Source: Synaphobranchus kaupii (Eukaryota > Chordata > Actinopteri > Anguilliformes > Synaphobranchidae). From it: a stretch of DNA of 64,000 nucleotides. Below are positions 10,331 through 21,639 of this stretch, piece by piece (position 1 is the stretch's first letter; the number at the start of each line of letters is the position of its first letter). The translations under genes and the position numbers were made by a program. The stretch is from NCBI GenBank assembly GCA_029718625.1, contig JAINUF010000033.1, forward strand, positions 1 to 64,000. The letters run 5' to 3'. The notes below the pieces were generated by a model that had not been told where the DNA came from, ran no database searches, and saw only the letters and a list, made by a program, of their open reading frames with translations.

Positions 10331-10404
10331 GGTAGGTGACAGAAACAGTATGTGTTCATTAATGGGTCCTGTGCTGGCACCTTTGGGATGCCCACTCTTT
10401 CCAG

Positions 10405-10538
10405 GTGGTCCAGTGAAACAGGCAGACGCCGTATTGCTAGGATACCCTCTGGGGCTTCCCATGAGCCCAGAGGTTAGACGGAATGATCTGGAACTGTATG
10501 AGGCCGTGACTGACCCACGAGGGCCGGCCATGACATGG
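10405..10538 (+). CDS. pgghg: PGGHG, internal exon D
   Basis: The exon of 134 bases lies between acceptor CTCTTTCCAG and donor CATGG/GTGAGA. It enters in phase 1 and ends in phase 0. The translation includes [18 protein letters not shown], then [16 protein letters not shown] and GPAMTW. KQAD-x-VLLGYP and Y-x-A-V-T-x-x-x-GPAMTW are conserved in vertebrate PGGHG and correspond to the GH65 region lining the active site. The reading frame is intact. The next intron begins with a short GT microsatellite (10564-10600) and then the 51/67-bp minisatellite. Confidence 0.9.
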
Positions 10539-10563
10539 GTGAGAATATTGCACTGCAATTCAG

Positions 10564-10600
10564 GAGTGTGTGTGTGCGTGCGTGTGTGTGTGTGTGTGTT
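10564..10600 (+). repeat. (GT)n microsatellite
   Basis: An interrupted GT/GC-GT run lies 25 bases after the exon D donor. Confidence 0.9.
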
Positions 10601-12779
10601 TGTCACAGGAAATGTTTGAGTAGTAGTAGGACTGTTCGGTCTGTGTTTGTGGTACAGGGCATGTTTGCTGTGGGAATATTGAGTAGTAGTGCTGTGTTTG
10701 TGGTACAGGGCATGTTCGCTGTGGGAATATTGAGTAGTAGTGCTGTGTTTGTGGTACAGGGCATGTTTGCTGTGGGAATATTGAGTGGTAGTGCTGTGTT
10801 TGTGGTACAGGGCATGTTTGCTGTGGGAATATAGAGTAGTAGTGCTGTGTTTTTGGTACAGGGCATGGTTGCTGTGGGAATATTGAGTAGTAGTGTTGAG
10901 TAGTGTTCAGTCTGTGTTTTTGGTACAGGTCATGGTTGCTGTGGGAATATTGAGTAGTAGTGTTGAGTAGTGTTCAGTCTGTGTTTTTGGTACAGGGCAT
11001 GTTTGCTGTGGGAATATTGAGTAGTAGTGCTGTGTTTGTGGTACAGGGCATGTTTGCTGTGGGAATATTGAGTAGTAGTGCTGTGTTTGTGGTACAGGGC
11101 ATGTTTGCTGTGGGAATATTGAATAGTAGTGCTGTGTTTGTGGTACAGGGCATGTTTGCTGTTGGAATATTCAGTAGTAGTGCTGTGTTTTTGGTACAGG
11201 GCATGGTTGCTGTGGGAATATTGAGTAGTAGTGTTGAGTAGTGTTCAGTCTGTGTTTTTGGTACAGGGCGTGGTTGCTGTGGGAATATTGAGTAGTAGTG
11301 CTGTGTTTGTGGTACAGGGCATGTTTGCTGTGGGAATATTGAGTAGTAGTGCTGTGTTTTTGGTACAGGGCATGTTTGCTGTGGGGATATTGAGTAGTAG
11401 TGCTGTGTTTTTGGTACAGGGCACGTTTGCTGTGGGAATATTGAGTAGTAGTGCTGTGTTTTTGGTACAGGGCATGGTTGCTGTGGGAATATTGAGTAGT
11501 AGTGTTGAGTAGTGTTCAGTCTGTGTTTTGGGTACAGGGCATGGTTGCTGTGGGAATACTGAGTAGTATTGTTGAGTAGTGTTCAGTCTGTGTTTTGGGT
11601 ACAGGGCATGTTTGCTGTGGGAATATTGAGTAGTAGTGCTGTGTTTTTGGTACAGGGCATGTTTGCTGTGGGAATATTGAGTAGTAGTGCTGTGTTTGTG
11701 GTACAGGGCATGTTTGCTGTGGGGATATTGAGTAGTAGTGCTGTGTTTTTGGTACAGGGCACGTTTGCTGTGGGAATATTGAGTAGTAGTGTTGAGTAGT
11801 GTTCAGTCTGTGTTTTGGGTACAGGGCATGGTTGCTGTGGGAATACTGAGTAGTATTGTTGAGTAGTGTTCAGTCTGTGTTTTGGGTACAGGGCATGTTT
11901 GCTGTGGGAATATTGAGTAGTAGTGCTGTGTTTTTGGTACAAGGCATGTTTGCTGTGGCAATATTGAGTAGTAGTGTTGAGTAGTGTTCAGTCTGTGTTT
12001 TGGGTACAGGGCATGGTTGCTGTGGGAATACTGAGTAGTATTGTTGAGTAGTGTTCAGTCTGTGTTTTGGGTACAGGGCATGTTTGCTGTGGGAATATTG
12101 AGTAGTAGTGCTGTGTTTTTGGTACAAGGCATGTTTGCTGTGGCAATATTGAGTAGTAGTGCTGTGTTTGTGGTACAGGGCATGTTTGCTGTGGGGATAT
12201 TGAGTAGTAGTGCTGTGTTTTTGGTACAGGGCACGTTTGCTGTGGGAATATTGAGTAGTAGTGTTGAGTAGTGTTCAGTCTGTGTTTTGGGTACAGGGCA
12301 TGGTTGCTGTGGGAATACTGAGTAGTATTGTTGAGTAGTGTTCAGTCTGTGTTTTGGGTACAGGGCATGTTTGCTGTGGGAATATTGAGTAGTAGTGCTG
12401 TGTTTTTGGTACAGGGCATGGTTGCTGTGGGAATATTGAGTAGTAGTGTTGAGTAGTGTTCAGTCTGTGTTTTGGGTACAGGGCATGGTTGCTGTGGGAA
12501 TACTGAGTAGTATTGTTGAGTAGTGTTCAGTCTGTGTTTTGGGTACAGGGCATGTTTGCTGTGGGAATATTGAGTAGTAGTGCTGTGTTTTTGGTACAAG
12601 GCATGTTTGCTGTGGCAATATTGAGTAGTAGTGTTGTGTTTTTGGTACAGGGCATGGTTGCTGTGGGAATATTGAGTAGTAGTGTTGAGTAATGTTCAGT
12701 CTGTGTTTTGGGTACAGGGCATGGTTGCTGTGGGAATACTGAGTAGTATTGTTGAGTAGTGTTCAGTCTGTGTTTTGGG

Positions 12780-15700
12780 TACAGGGCATGTTTGCTGTGG
12801 GAATATTGAGTAGTAGTGCTGTGTTTTTGGTACAGGGCATGTTTGCTGTGGGAATATTGAGTAGTAGTGCTGTGTTTTTGGTACAGGGCATGGTTGCTGT
12901 GGGAATATTGAGTAGTAGTGTTGAGTAGTGTTCAGTCTGTGTTTTGGGTACAGGGCATGGTTGCTGTGGGAATACTGAGTAGTATTGTTGAGTAGTGTTC
13001 AGTCTGTGTTTTGGGTACAGGGCATGTTTGCTGTGGGAATATTGAGTAGTAGTGCTGTGTTTGTGGTACAGGGCATGTTTGCTGTGGCAATATTGAGTAG
13101 TAGTGTTGAGTAGTGTTCAGTCTGTGTTTTTGGTACAGGGCATGGTTGCTGTGGAAATATTGAGTAGTAGTGCTGTGTTTGTGGTACAGGGCATGGTTGC
13201 TGTGGAAATATTGAGTAGTAGTGCTGTGTTTGTGGTACAGGGCATGTTTGCTGTGGGAATATTGAGTAGTAGTGTTGAGTAGTGTTCAGTCTGTATTTTG
13301 GGTACAGGGCATGGTTGCTGTGGGAATACTGAGTAGTATTGTTGAGTAGTGTTCAGTCTGTGTTTTGGGTACAGGGCATGTTTGCTGTGGGAATATTGAG
13401 TAGTAGTGCTGTGTTTTGGTACAAGGCATGTTTGCTGTGGCAATATTGAGTAGTAGTGTTGAGTAGTGTTCAGTCTGTGTTTTTGGTACAGGGCATGTTT
13501 GCTGTGGGAATATTGAGTAGTAGTGCTGTGTTTGTGGTACAGGGCATGTTTGCTGTGGGAATATTGAGTAGTAGTGCTGTGTTTTTGGTACAAGGCATGT
13601 TTGCTGTGGCAATATTGAGTAGTAGTGTTGAGTAGTGTTCAGTCTGTGTTTTTGGTACAGGGCATGTTTGCTGTGGGAATATTGAGTAGTAGTGCTGTGT
13701 TTGTGGTACAGGGCATGTTTGCTGTGGGAATATTGAGTAGTAGTGCTGTGTTTTTGGTACAAGGCATGTTTGCTGTGGCAATATTGAGTAGTAGTGTTGA
13801 GTAGTGTTCAGTCTGTGTTTTTGGTACAGGGCATGTTTGCTGTGGGAATATTGAGTAGTAGTGCTGTGTTTGTGGTACAGGGCATGTTTGCTGTGGGGAT
13901 ATTGAGTAGTAGTGCTGTGTTTTTGGTACAAGGCATGTTTGCTGTGGCAATATTGAGTAGTAGTGTTGAGTAGTGTTCAGTCTGTGTTTTTGGTACAGGG
14001 CATGTTTGCTGTGGGAATATTGAGTAGTAGTGCTGTGTTTGTGGTACAGTGCATGTTTGCTGTGGGAATATTGACTTAGTGCTGTGTTTGTGGTACAGGG
14101 CATGTTTGCTGTGGAAATATTGAGTAGTAGTGCTGTGTTTGTGGTACAGGGCATGTTTGCTGTGGGAATATTGTGTAGTAGTGCTGTGTTTGTGGTACAG
14201 GGCATGTTTGCTGTGGGAATATTGAGTAGTAGTGCTGTGTTTGTGGTACAAGGCATGTTTGCTGTGGCAATATTGAGTAGTAGTGTTGAGTAGTGTTCAG
14301 TCTGTGTTTTTGGTACAGGGCATGTTTGCTGTGGAAATATTGAGTAGTAGTGCTGTGTTTGTGGTACAGGGCATGGTTGCTGTGGAAATATTGAGTAGTA
14401 GTGCTGTGTTTGTGTTACAGGGCATGTTTGCTGTGGGAATATTGAGTAGTAGTGTTGAGTAGTGTTCAGTCTGTGTTTTGGGTACAGGGCATGTTTGCTG
14501 TGGGAATATTGAGTAGTAGTGCTGTGTTTTGGTACAAGGCATGTTTGCTGTGGCAATATTGATTAGTAGTGTTGAGTAGTGTTCAGTCTGTGTTTTTGGT
14601 ACAGGGCATGTTTGCTGTGGGAATATTGAGTAGTAGTGCTGTGTTTGTGGTACAGGGCATGGTTGCTGTGGGAATATTGAGTAGTAGTGCTGTGTTTGTG
14701 GTACAGGGCATGTTTGCTGTGGGAATATTGAGTAGTAGTGCTGTGTTTTTGGTACAAGGCATGTTTGCTGTGGCAATATTGAGTAGTAGTGTTGAGTAGT
14801 GTTCAGTCTGTGTTTTTGGTACAGGGCATGTTTGCTGTGGGAATATTGAGTAGTAGTGCTGTGTTTGTGGTACAGGGCATGTTTGCTGTGGGAATATTGA
14901 GTAGTAGTGCTGTGTTTTTGGTACAAGGCATGTTTGCTGTGGCAATATTGAGTAGTAGTGTTGAGTAGTGTTCAGTCTGTGTTTTTGGTACAGGGCATGT
15001 TTGCTGTGGGAATATTGAGTAGTAGTGCTGTGTTTTTGGTACAGGGCATGTTTGCTGTGGGAATATTGAGTAGTAGTGCTGTGTTTTTGGTACAGGGCAT
15101 GGTTGCTGTGGGAATATTGAGTAGTAGTGTTGAGTAGTGTTCAGTCTGTGTTTTGGGTACAGGGCATGGTTGCTGTGGGAATACTGAGTAGTATTGTTGA
15201 GTAGTGTTCAGTCTGTGTTTTGGGTACAGGGCATGTTTGCTGTGGGAATATTGAGTAGTAGTGCTGTGTTTGTGGTACAGGGCATGTTTGCTGTGGCAAT
15301 ATTGAGTAGTAGTGTTGAGTAGTGTTCAGTCTGTGTTTTTGGTACAGGGCATGGTTGCTGTGGAAATATTGAGTAGTAGTGCTGTGTTTGTGGTACAGGG
15401 CATGGTTGCTGTGGAAATATTGAGTAGTAGTGCTGTGTTTGTGGTACAGGGCATGTTTGCTGTGGGAATATTGAGTAGTAGTGTTGAGTAGTGTTCAGTC
15501 TGTATTTTGGGTACAGGGCATGGTTGCTGTGGGAATACTGAGTAGTATTGTTGAGTAGTGTTCAGTCTGTGTTTTGGGTACAGGGCATGTTTGCTGTGGG
15601 AATATTGAGTAGTAGTGCTGTGTTTTGGTACAAGGCATGTTTGCTGTGGCAATATTGAGTAGTAGTGTTGAGTAGTGTTCAGTCTGTGTTTTTGGTACAG

Positions 15701-17200
15701 GGCATGTTTGCTGTGGGAATATTGAGTAGTAGTGCTGTGTTTGTGGTACAGGGCATGTTTGCTGTGGGAATATTGAGTAGTAGTGCTGTGTTTTTGGTAC
15801 AAGGCATGTTTGCTGTGGCAATATTGAGTAGTAGTGTTGAGTAGTGTTCAGTCTGTGTTTTTGGTACAGGGCATGTTTGCTGTGGGAATATTGAGTAGTA
15901 GTGCTGTGTTTGTGGTACAGGGCATGTTTGCTGTGGGAATATTGAGTAGTAGTGCTGTGTTTTTGGTACAAGGCATGTTTGCTGTGGCAATATTGAGTAG
16001 TAGTGTTGAGTAGTGTTCAGTCTGTGTTTTTGGTACAGGGCATGTTTGCTGTGGGAATATTGAGTAGTAGTGCTGTGTTTGTGGTACAGGGCATGTTTGC
16101 TGTGGGGATATTGAGTAGTAGTGCTGTGTTTTTGGTACAAGGCATGTTTGCTGTGGCAATATTGAGTAGTAGTGTTGAGTAGTGTTCAGTCTGTGTTTTT
16201 GGTACAGGGCATGTTTGCTGTGGGAATATTGAGTAGTAGTGCTGTGTTTGTGGTACAGTGCATGTTTGCTGTGGGAATATTGACTTAGTGCTGTGTTTGT
16301 GGTACAGGGCATGTTTGCTGTGGAAATATTGAGTAGTAGTGCTGTGTTTGTGGTACAGGGCATGTTTGCTGTGGGAATATTGTGTAGTAGTGCTGTGTTT
16401 GTGGTACAGGGCATGTTTGCTGTGGGAATATTGAGTAGTAGTGCTGTGTTTGTGGTACAAGGCATGTTTGCTGTGGCAATATTGAGTAGTAGTGTTGAGT
16501 AGTGTTCAGTCTGTGTTTTTGGTACAGGGCATGTTTGCTGTGGAAATATTGAGTAGTAGTGCTGTGTTTGTGGTACAGGGCATGGTTGCTGTGGAAATAT
16601 TGAGTAGTAGTGCTGTGTTTGTGTTACAGGGCATGTTTGCTGTGGGAATATTGAGTAGTAGTGTTGAGTAGTGTTCAGTCTGTGTTTTGGGTACAGGGCA
16701 TGTTTGCTGTGGGAATATTGAGTAGTAGTGCTGTGTTTTGGTACAAGGCATGTTTGCTGTGGCAATATTGATTAGTAGTGTTGAGTAGTGTTCAGTCTGT
16801 GTTTTTGGTACAGGGCATGTTTGCTGTGGGAATATTGAGTAGTAGTGCTGTGTTTGTGGTACAGGGCATGGTTGCTGTGGGAATATTGAGTAGTAGTGCT
16901 GTGTTTGTGGTACAGGGCATGTTTGCTGTGGGAATATTGAGTAGTAGTGCTGTGTTTTTGGTACAAGGCATGTTTGCTGTGGCAATATTGAGTAGTAGTG
17001 TTGAGTAGTGTTCAGTCTGTGTTTTTGGTACAGGGCATGTTTGCTGTGGGAATATTGAGTAGTAGTGCTGTGTTTGTGGTACAGGGCATGTTTGCTGTGG
17101 GAATATTGAGTAGTAGTGCTGTGTTTTTGGTACAAGGCATGTTTGCTGTGGCAATATTGAGTAGTAGTGTTGAGTAGTGTTCAGTCTGTGTTTTTGGTAC
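12780..17200 (+). repeat. 2209-bp tandem duplication within the minisatellite
   Basis: Variant units follow in the same order at positions exactly 2209 bp apart (for example 13117/15326, 13639/15848, 14297/16506). I found no difference by eye between about 12780-14990 and 14990-17200. On the left the copies diverge at a GGG/TTG variant near 12776. On the right they diverge at a T/G near 15035/17244. Confidence 0.85.
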
Positions 17201-18304
17201 AGGGCATGTTTGCTGTGGGAATATTGAGTAGTAGTGCTGTGTTTGTGGTACAGGGCATGTTTGCTGTGGGAATATTGAGTAGTAGTGCTGTGTTTTTGGT
17301 ACAAGGCATGTTTGCTGTGGCAATATTGAGTAGTAGTGTTGAGTAGTGTTCAGTCTGTGTTTTTGGTACAGGGCATGTTTGCTGTGGGAATATTGAGTAG
17401 TAGTGCTGTGTTTGTGGTACAGGGCATGTTTGCTGTGGGAATATTGAGTAGTAGTGCTGTGTTTGTGGTACAGGGCATGTTTGCTGTGGGAATATTGACT
17501 TAGTGCTGTGTTTGTGGTACAGGGCATGTTTGCTGTGGGAATATTGTGTAGTAGTGCTGTGTTTGTGGTACAGGGCATGTTTGCTGTGGGAATATTGAGT
17601 AGTAGTGCTGTGTTTGTGGTACAGGGCATGTTTTCTGTGGGAATATTGAGTAGTAGTGCTGTGTTTTTGGTACAAGGCATGTTTGCTGTGGCAATATTGA
17701 GTAGTAGTGTTGAGTAGTGTTCAGTCTGTGTTTTTGGTACAGGGCATGTTTGCTGTGGAAATATTGAGTAGTAGTGCTGTGTTTGTGGTACAGGGCATGG
17801 TTGCTGTGGAAATATTGAGTAGTAGTGCTGTGTTTGTGTTACAGGGCATGTTTGCTGTGGGAATATTGAGTAGTAGTGTTGAGTAGTGTTCAGTCTGTAT
17901 TTTGGGTACAGGGCATGGTTGCTGTGGGAATACTGAGTAGTATTGTTGAGTAGTGTTCAGTCTGTGTTTTGGGTACAGGGCATGTTTGCTGTGGGAATAT
18001 TGAGTAGTAGTGCTGTGTTTGTGGTACAGGGCATGTTTTCTGTGGGAATATTGAGTAGTAGTGCTGTGTTTTTGGTACAAGGCATGTTTGCTGTGGCAAT
18101 ATTGAGTAGTAGTGTTGAGTAGTGTTCAGTCTGTGTTTTGGGTACAGGGCATGTTTGCTGTGGGAATATTGAGTAGTAGTGCTGTGTTTGTGGTACAGGG
18201 CATGGTTGCTGTGGGAATATTGAGTAGTAGTGCTGTGTTTGTGGTACAGGGTATGGTTGCTGTGGGAATATTGAGTAGTAGTGCTGTGTTTTTGGTACAG
18301 GGCA

Positions 18305-18663
18305 CAGTGTTTCCCCTACCATTATCTCCGCCCGGCCAAACTCACGTGCCGCCCGGCTTGGACAAGAGGGAAAATAAATAATTTTAATGAAAAAATATAT
18401 ATATTTATATTATTCTTTTTTTTATATAATCTTTTTTTTTATTTTTTATGTAGCTGCAATATTTCACTTACCGCAGAATGCGGGAATGATCAAAATAGCA
18501 TCTGGAAAAACCCTTGCCAAAACAGCTTCGGTTTCCCGTTAGGCCTAATTAAAATTTTCAATGGCAGCGCTGATATTATGAGGGTGTAATTATAGTTTCC
18601 GCCTCTACGCAAAATGGCGCACTTTCACCGCCCGGCCTGAAAAAAAATCTAGGGGAAACACTT
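18305..18663. mobile_element. hAT-like MITE inside the minisatellite
   Basis: The 359-bp insert begins CAGTGTTTCCCCTA and ends TAGGGGAAACACTT, the standard terminal repeat type of fish hAT MITEs, with subterminal CCGCCCGGCC / GGCCGGGCGG. The flanks do not show a clean 8-bp duplication; at most GGGCA is shared. This may reflect unit shuffling after insertion. The centre is A/T-rich with no coding capacity. Confidence 0.75.
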
Positions 18664-18865
18664 GGGCATGGTTGCTGTGGGAATATTGAGTAGTAGTGTT
18701 GAGTAGTGTTGAGTCTGTGTTTTTGGTACAGGGCATGGTTGCTGTGGGAATATTGAGTAGTAGTGTTGAGTAGTGTTCAGTCTGTGTTTTGGGTACAGGG
18801 CATGTTTGCTGTTGGAATATTGAGTAGTAGTGTTGAGTAGTGTTCAGTCTGTGTTTGTGGTACAG

Positions 18866-18961
18866 GGCATGTTTGCTGTGGGATGGCTGGAACTGGGGGA
18901 TGCTGTGAAAGCTCAGAAGCTGCTGAACAACTGCTTCAGCAACATCCGGGGTCCCTTCCAG
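18866..18961 (+). CDS. pgghg: PGGHG, internal exon E
   Basis: The exon of 96 bases (32 codons, phase 0 to phase 0) lies between acceptor TGTGGTACAG and donor TTCCAG/GTCAGG. The translation GMFAVGWLELGDAVKAQKLL then NNCFSNIRGPFQ continues directly from exon D (PAMTW + GMFAVGW), as in vertebrate PGGHG. Its first 17 bases and its acceptor are the source, or the last survivor, of the minisatellite that fills the preceding intron. The next expected coding segment, the TENADGSG-type region of the enzyme, was not found in the remaining 45 kb. Confidence 0.9.
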
Positions 18962-18966
18962 GTCAG

Positions 18967-19150
18967 GTACACACACGCGAACACACATACGCGAACACAC
19001 GCACACATGGATGCGCATGCACACACACACACACACACACACATACGCACACACAGGCACGCACATACTGACACACAAACACACCCACATGCACACATGG
19101 ACACACACACACACATGCAGGGACGCACGCACGCTCCCGCGTGCACACAG
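18967..19150 (+). repeat. CA-rich microsatellite, left of the palindrome
   Basis: ACAC/ACGC simple sequence starts six bases after the exon E donor. It continues in the same orientation at 26458-26715 on the far side of the 7.3-kb palindrome, so the palindrome appears to interrupt one tract. Confidence 0.9.
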
Positions 19151-19159
19151 TATGAAGAC

Positions 19160-20000
19160 CCATTGATGTCAAAAATAACGAAACACATGCGCAGCAACGC
19201 CTGCTTTGATGCCTGTGCAGCACAGCAGCGCCTGACGTGTCATGTAATTTCCCCATTGACTTATAACGGTCACGCGTGCACGCGTACGTTCACGCGTAAT
19301 GACTGTTGCGCAACACTAATCGTATTTATGAGACGGTCCAACAGTGTCAAAAATAACGAAACACATGCGCAGCAACGCGTGTGTGCCTGCGTGATTAACT
19401 TGGTAAATATTGGTACGCGTGCGTGCGTGTGTCCGTTGTTACGTGCGCATTGTATTTCACGCGTGACAAGATGATGCGTACTGCACTCAAAGCGTGTACA
19501 CGTTCGTCTGTCACTGTTAGAGAAATTTTGTCACGCGTTCACGTGTAATGACTGTTGCGCACCACTAATCGTATTTATGAGACGGTCCAACAGTGTCAAA
19601 AATAACGAAACACATGCGCAGCATCCCGCGTACATGGCCGCGTACATGGACGCGTACATGGCCGCGTACATGGACTTATAACGGTCACGCGTTCACGTGT
19701 AATGACTGTTGCGCACCACTAATCGTATTTATGAGACGGTCCAACAGTGTCAAAAATAACGAAACACATGCGCAGCATCCCGCGTACATGGCCGCGTACA
19801 TGGCCGCGTACATGGACTTATAACGGTCACGCGTTCACGTGTAATGACTGTTGCGCACCACTAATCGTATTTAGACGGTCCAACAGTGTCAAAAATAACG
19901 AAACACATGCGCAGCATCCCGCGTACATGGCCGCGTACATGGACGCGTACATGGCCGCGTACATGGACGCGTGCATGAACGCGTACATTAATTTTACCGA
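19160..20000. repeat. CpG-rich tandem repeats, left arm (mirror at 25770-26440)
   Basis: A block with CGGTCCAACAGTGTCAAAAA and GAAACACATGCGCAGCA recurs at about 19334, 19583, 19737 and 19876 (spacings 249, 154, 139). Between the blocks are 12-bp runs of the type CGCGTACATGGC. The mirror image stands in the right arm with fewer units. No coding or RNA gene is recognised. The CpG richness is striking against the AT-rich surroundings. Confidence 0.8.
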
Positions 20001-20312
20001 CCTACCTTTCAAAATCTAATACTCCATGTAAAATATAGGGAAATATTTTCAGTCTCAACAGACTAATGTCCATATAGTCCTATGCTGGAATCACTGTAAA
20101 CGTTAAATAGACATACATTTATAGTTTACATTAAAAATCTAACAAAAAAGATCATTTGTTTTATAATTGCCTTGAAGATCAAATGTTCCCATAGAACTAG
20201 GGCTGCAACTAGCTATTTTGATAATTAGAAGAAGTTTTGTAGTCCAAGGCAGCTCTACAAAATTAAAAAGCCTTTATTGAATGGCTCACATTATTTAGAA
20301 TATTAAAAAACC

Positions 20313-20350
20313 AACATGTTTCGGCCTACATAGGGACTTCATCAGCTGGT
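20313..20350 (-). ncRNA. Hammerhead-ribozyme-like motif in the Penelope 3' region (left arm)
   Basis: On the minus strand CTGATGA (20339-20345) is followed 16 bases later by GAAAC (20318-20322), the two conserved core boxes of a hammerhead. Penelope-like elements are known to carry hammerhead motifs in their terminal regions. Stem II pairs poorly (position 10.1 is A, not G) and stem III would be only ACATGT, so activity is doubtful. Confidence 0.4.
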
Positions 20351-20490
20351 GCTGAAAGAATGGAACAATATATAACATAGCCAGAAGGGGCCAGTCGAGA
20401 TACAATCTATTAAATAGATCGTTATATAGATCATTATGTCAAATGAATAAACAATATTACTTACAAAATAATGCATCAAACTAATACATA

Positions 20491-20491
<1 letters not shown>

Positions 20492-20529
<38 letters not shown>
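20492..20529 (+). repeat. (TA)n microsatellite, left arm
   Basis: About 19 TA units; the mirror run at 25207-25259 is longer. Confidence 0.95.
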
Positions 20530-20532
<3 letters not shown>

Positions 20533-21639
20533 AACAACTCAAAAAACTAAAAGGAAAAAATAAATACTGTAGCAACATAAGAAAACAAGTCAGATCAAAT
20601 CAATAAGTCAAACATACTAGATTGATGTTAAACAGAAAATAATATAATATAAACAATATAATATAACCAATATAATATAAAAATATAATGTAAAAATAAA
20701 ATAAAGAAAATATCAGGAAATGAGCAATGAACAATGGACAAAGTAATAAAGTAACCTACTTAACCTATAGAAATGACACCAAGTCTATGGAGTCATTTAG
20801 ACCTGGGGGTGAGGTGGCCTGTAGCCTATCGATCCAGCGGCTCTCTTTTTGGTTTAATTTCTTCTGTCTATCTCCTCCCCTAGAGGTGGGGGGGGGGGGG
20901 GGGGGGGGGACCATGTCAATGCCGATAGCTGTAAATATAACTGAGGCACTTTGGTGAGCGTTTTTAAGATGTTTAGCCATCGCGTAATCCATATTGTTTT
21001 TATTGCATATTTGTGATCAGCCAGTCGATCAAGTAAGCGGCGTTTCGTACGACCCACATAAAAAGAATTACATTTAGAGCAGGACAGTATATAAATAACA
21101 TGAGTAGTTTGACAATTAATGAAGCTGTTAGATGTATATGTTTGTTTAGTTACTGGGTGGGTGAACCCTTTAGATCTCTCCACCACATCACAATGTTTAC
21201 AGTGACCGCATCTATAAGTTCCTGCAGGAGGCTTGAACCATGTGGATTTAACATCAGCCGGTAGATGGCTTCGTACTAATTTATCTCCGAGATTGGGCAA
21301 TAGCATCCATCTGCAGACCCGCAGACCTGGCCTCATTCGTGATCGGCCTCAATCGTGATCGGCCTCATTCGTGATTACAGGAAGTTCGCAAGTGCGCATG
21401 CGCTTACAAGACGAAGATAAAAAAACAGAAAGAGCATAAAGCCACACTGAAATAAAACAATCGCTCGTAATTAATGGAACCTTCTGAATTTCAAAAGCAA
21501 TGCTATCTAGCCTACTGAGTGAAAGTCTGAGAGTTATTCAGCTGAAGTTCGCTCGGTTGCCAGTTAGTGATCAACTATTAGTGTTAGCTATTACGTGTTA
21601 CGTGATTTATTGTCGTAATTAAAGAAAAAAAAGTCGGTA

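Larger units (their letters stand above)
10620..18865 (+). repeat. 51/67-bp minisatellite made of the downstream exon's splice acceptor
   Basis: About 8.2 kb of tandem units (roughly 140 by length) is interrupted once by the MITE at 18305-18663. The 51-bp unit is GGCATGTTTGCTGTGGG + AATATTGAGTAGTAGTGCT + GTGTTTGTGGTACAG. The 67-bp variant has GTTGAGTAGTGTTCAGTCT in place of the shorter middle segment. The first 17 bases equal the first 17 bases of exon E and the last 15 equal its acceptor. The exon at 18866 is thus the final unit, diverging only at base 18. Higher-order periods are visible: 169 bp (51+51+67), 472 bp (11569 versus 12041) and 2209 bp (12780-14990 versus 14990-17200). Confidence 0.95.
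20200..21300 (-). pseudogene. Penelope-like element 1, C-terminal part with GIY-YIG domain and 3' UTR
   Basis: The minus-strand translation from 21300 gives PNLGDKLVRSHLPAD, a CxxC region (YRCGHCKHC), then the GIY-YIG-type nuclease core THVIYILSCSKCNSFYVGRT with downstream R-LLDRLADHK, and a basic C-terminus to a stop at 20765. A frameshift near 20990 and a run of 22 G at 20888-20909 (8 C in the mirror copy at 24840-24847) disrupt it. This arrangement (RT, linker, GIY-YIG) is diagnostic of Penelope-like elements. The RT-proximal linker of the same copy lies at 24487-24766, beyond an inserted element. Confidence 0.85.

Noticed and set aside
10535..18381. Many open frames of 60-305 codons with repeated GMFAVGILSSSAVFVVQ or complementary peptides
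   Set aside because: They follow from a 51-bp repeat unit (multiple of three) in an intron. They lack independent starts, homology or codon signals, and 67-bp units break them.
7057..19000. A CRISPR-like or programmed repeat-spacer array
   Set aside because: Repeats are contiguous without unique spacers, and the context is a vertebrate intron.
18605..19256. Cys/Val-rich and His/Thr-rich predicted peptides (also 26133-26869)
   Set aside because: They are translations of CA/GT microsatellites. The Cys pattern is not that of a real cysteine-rich peptide family.
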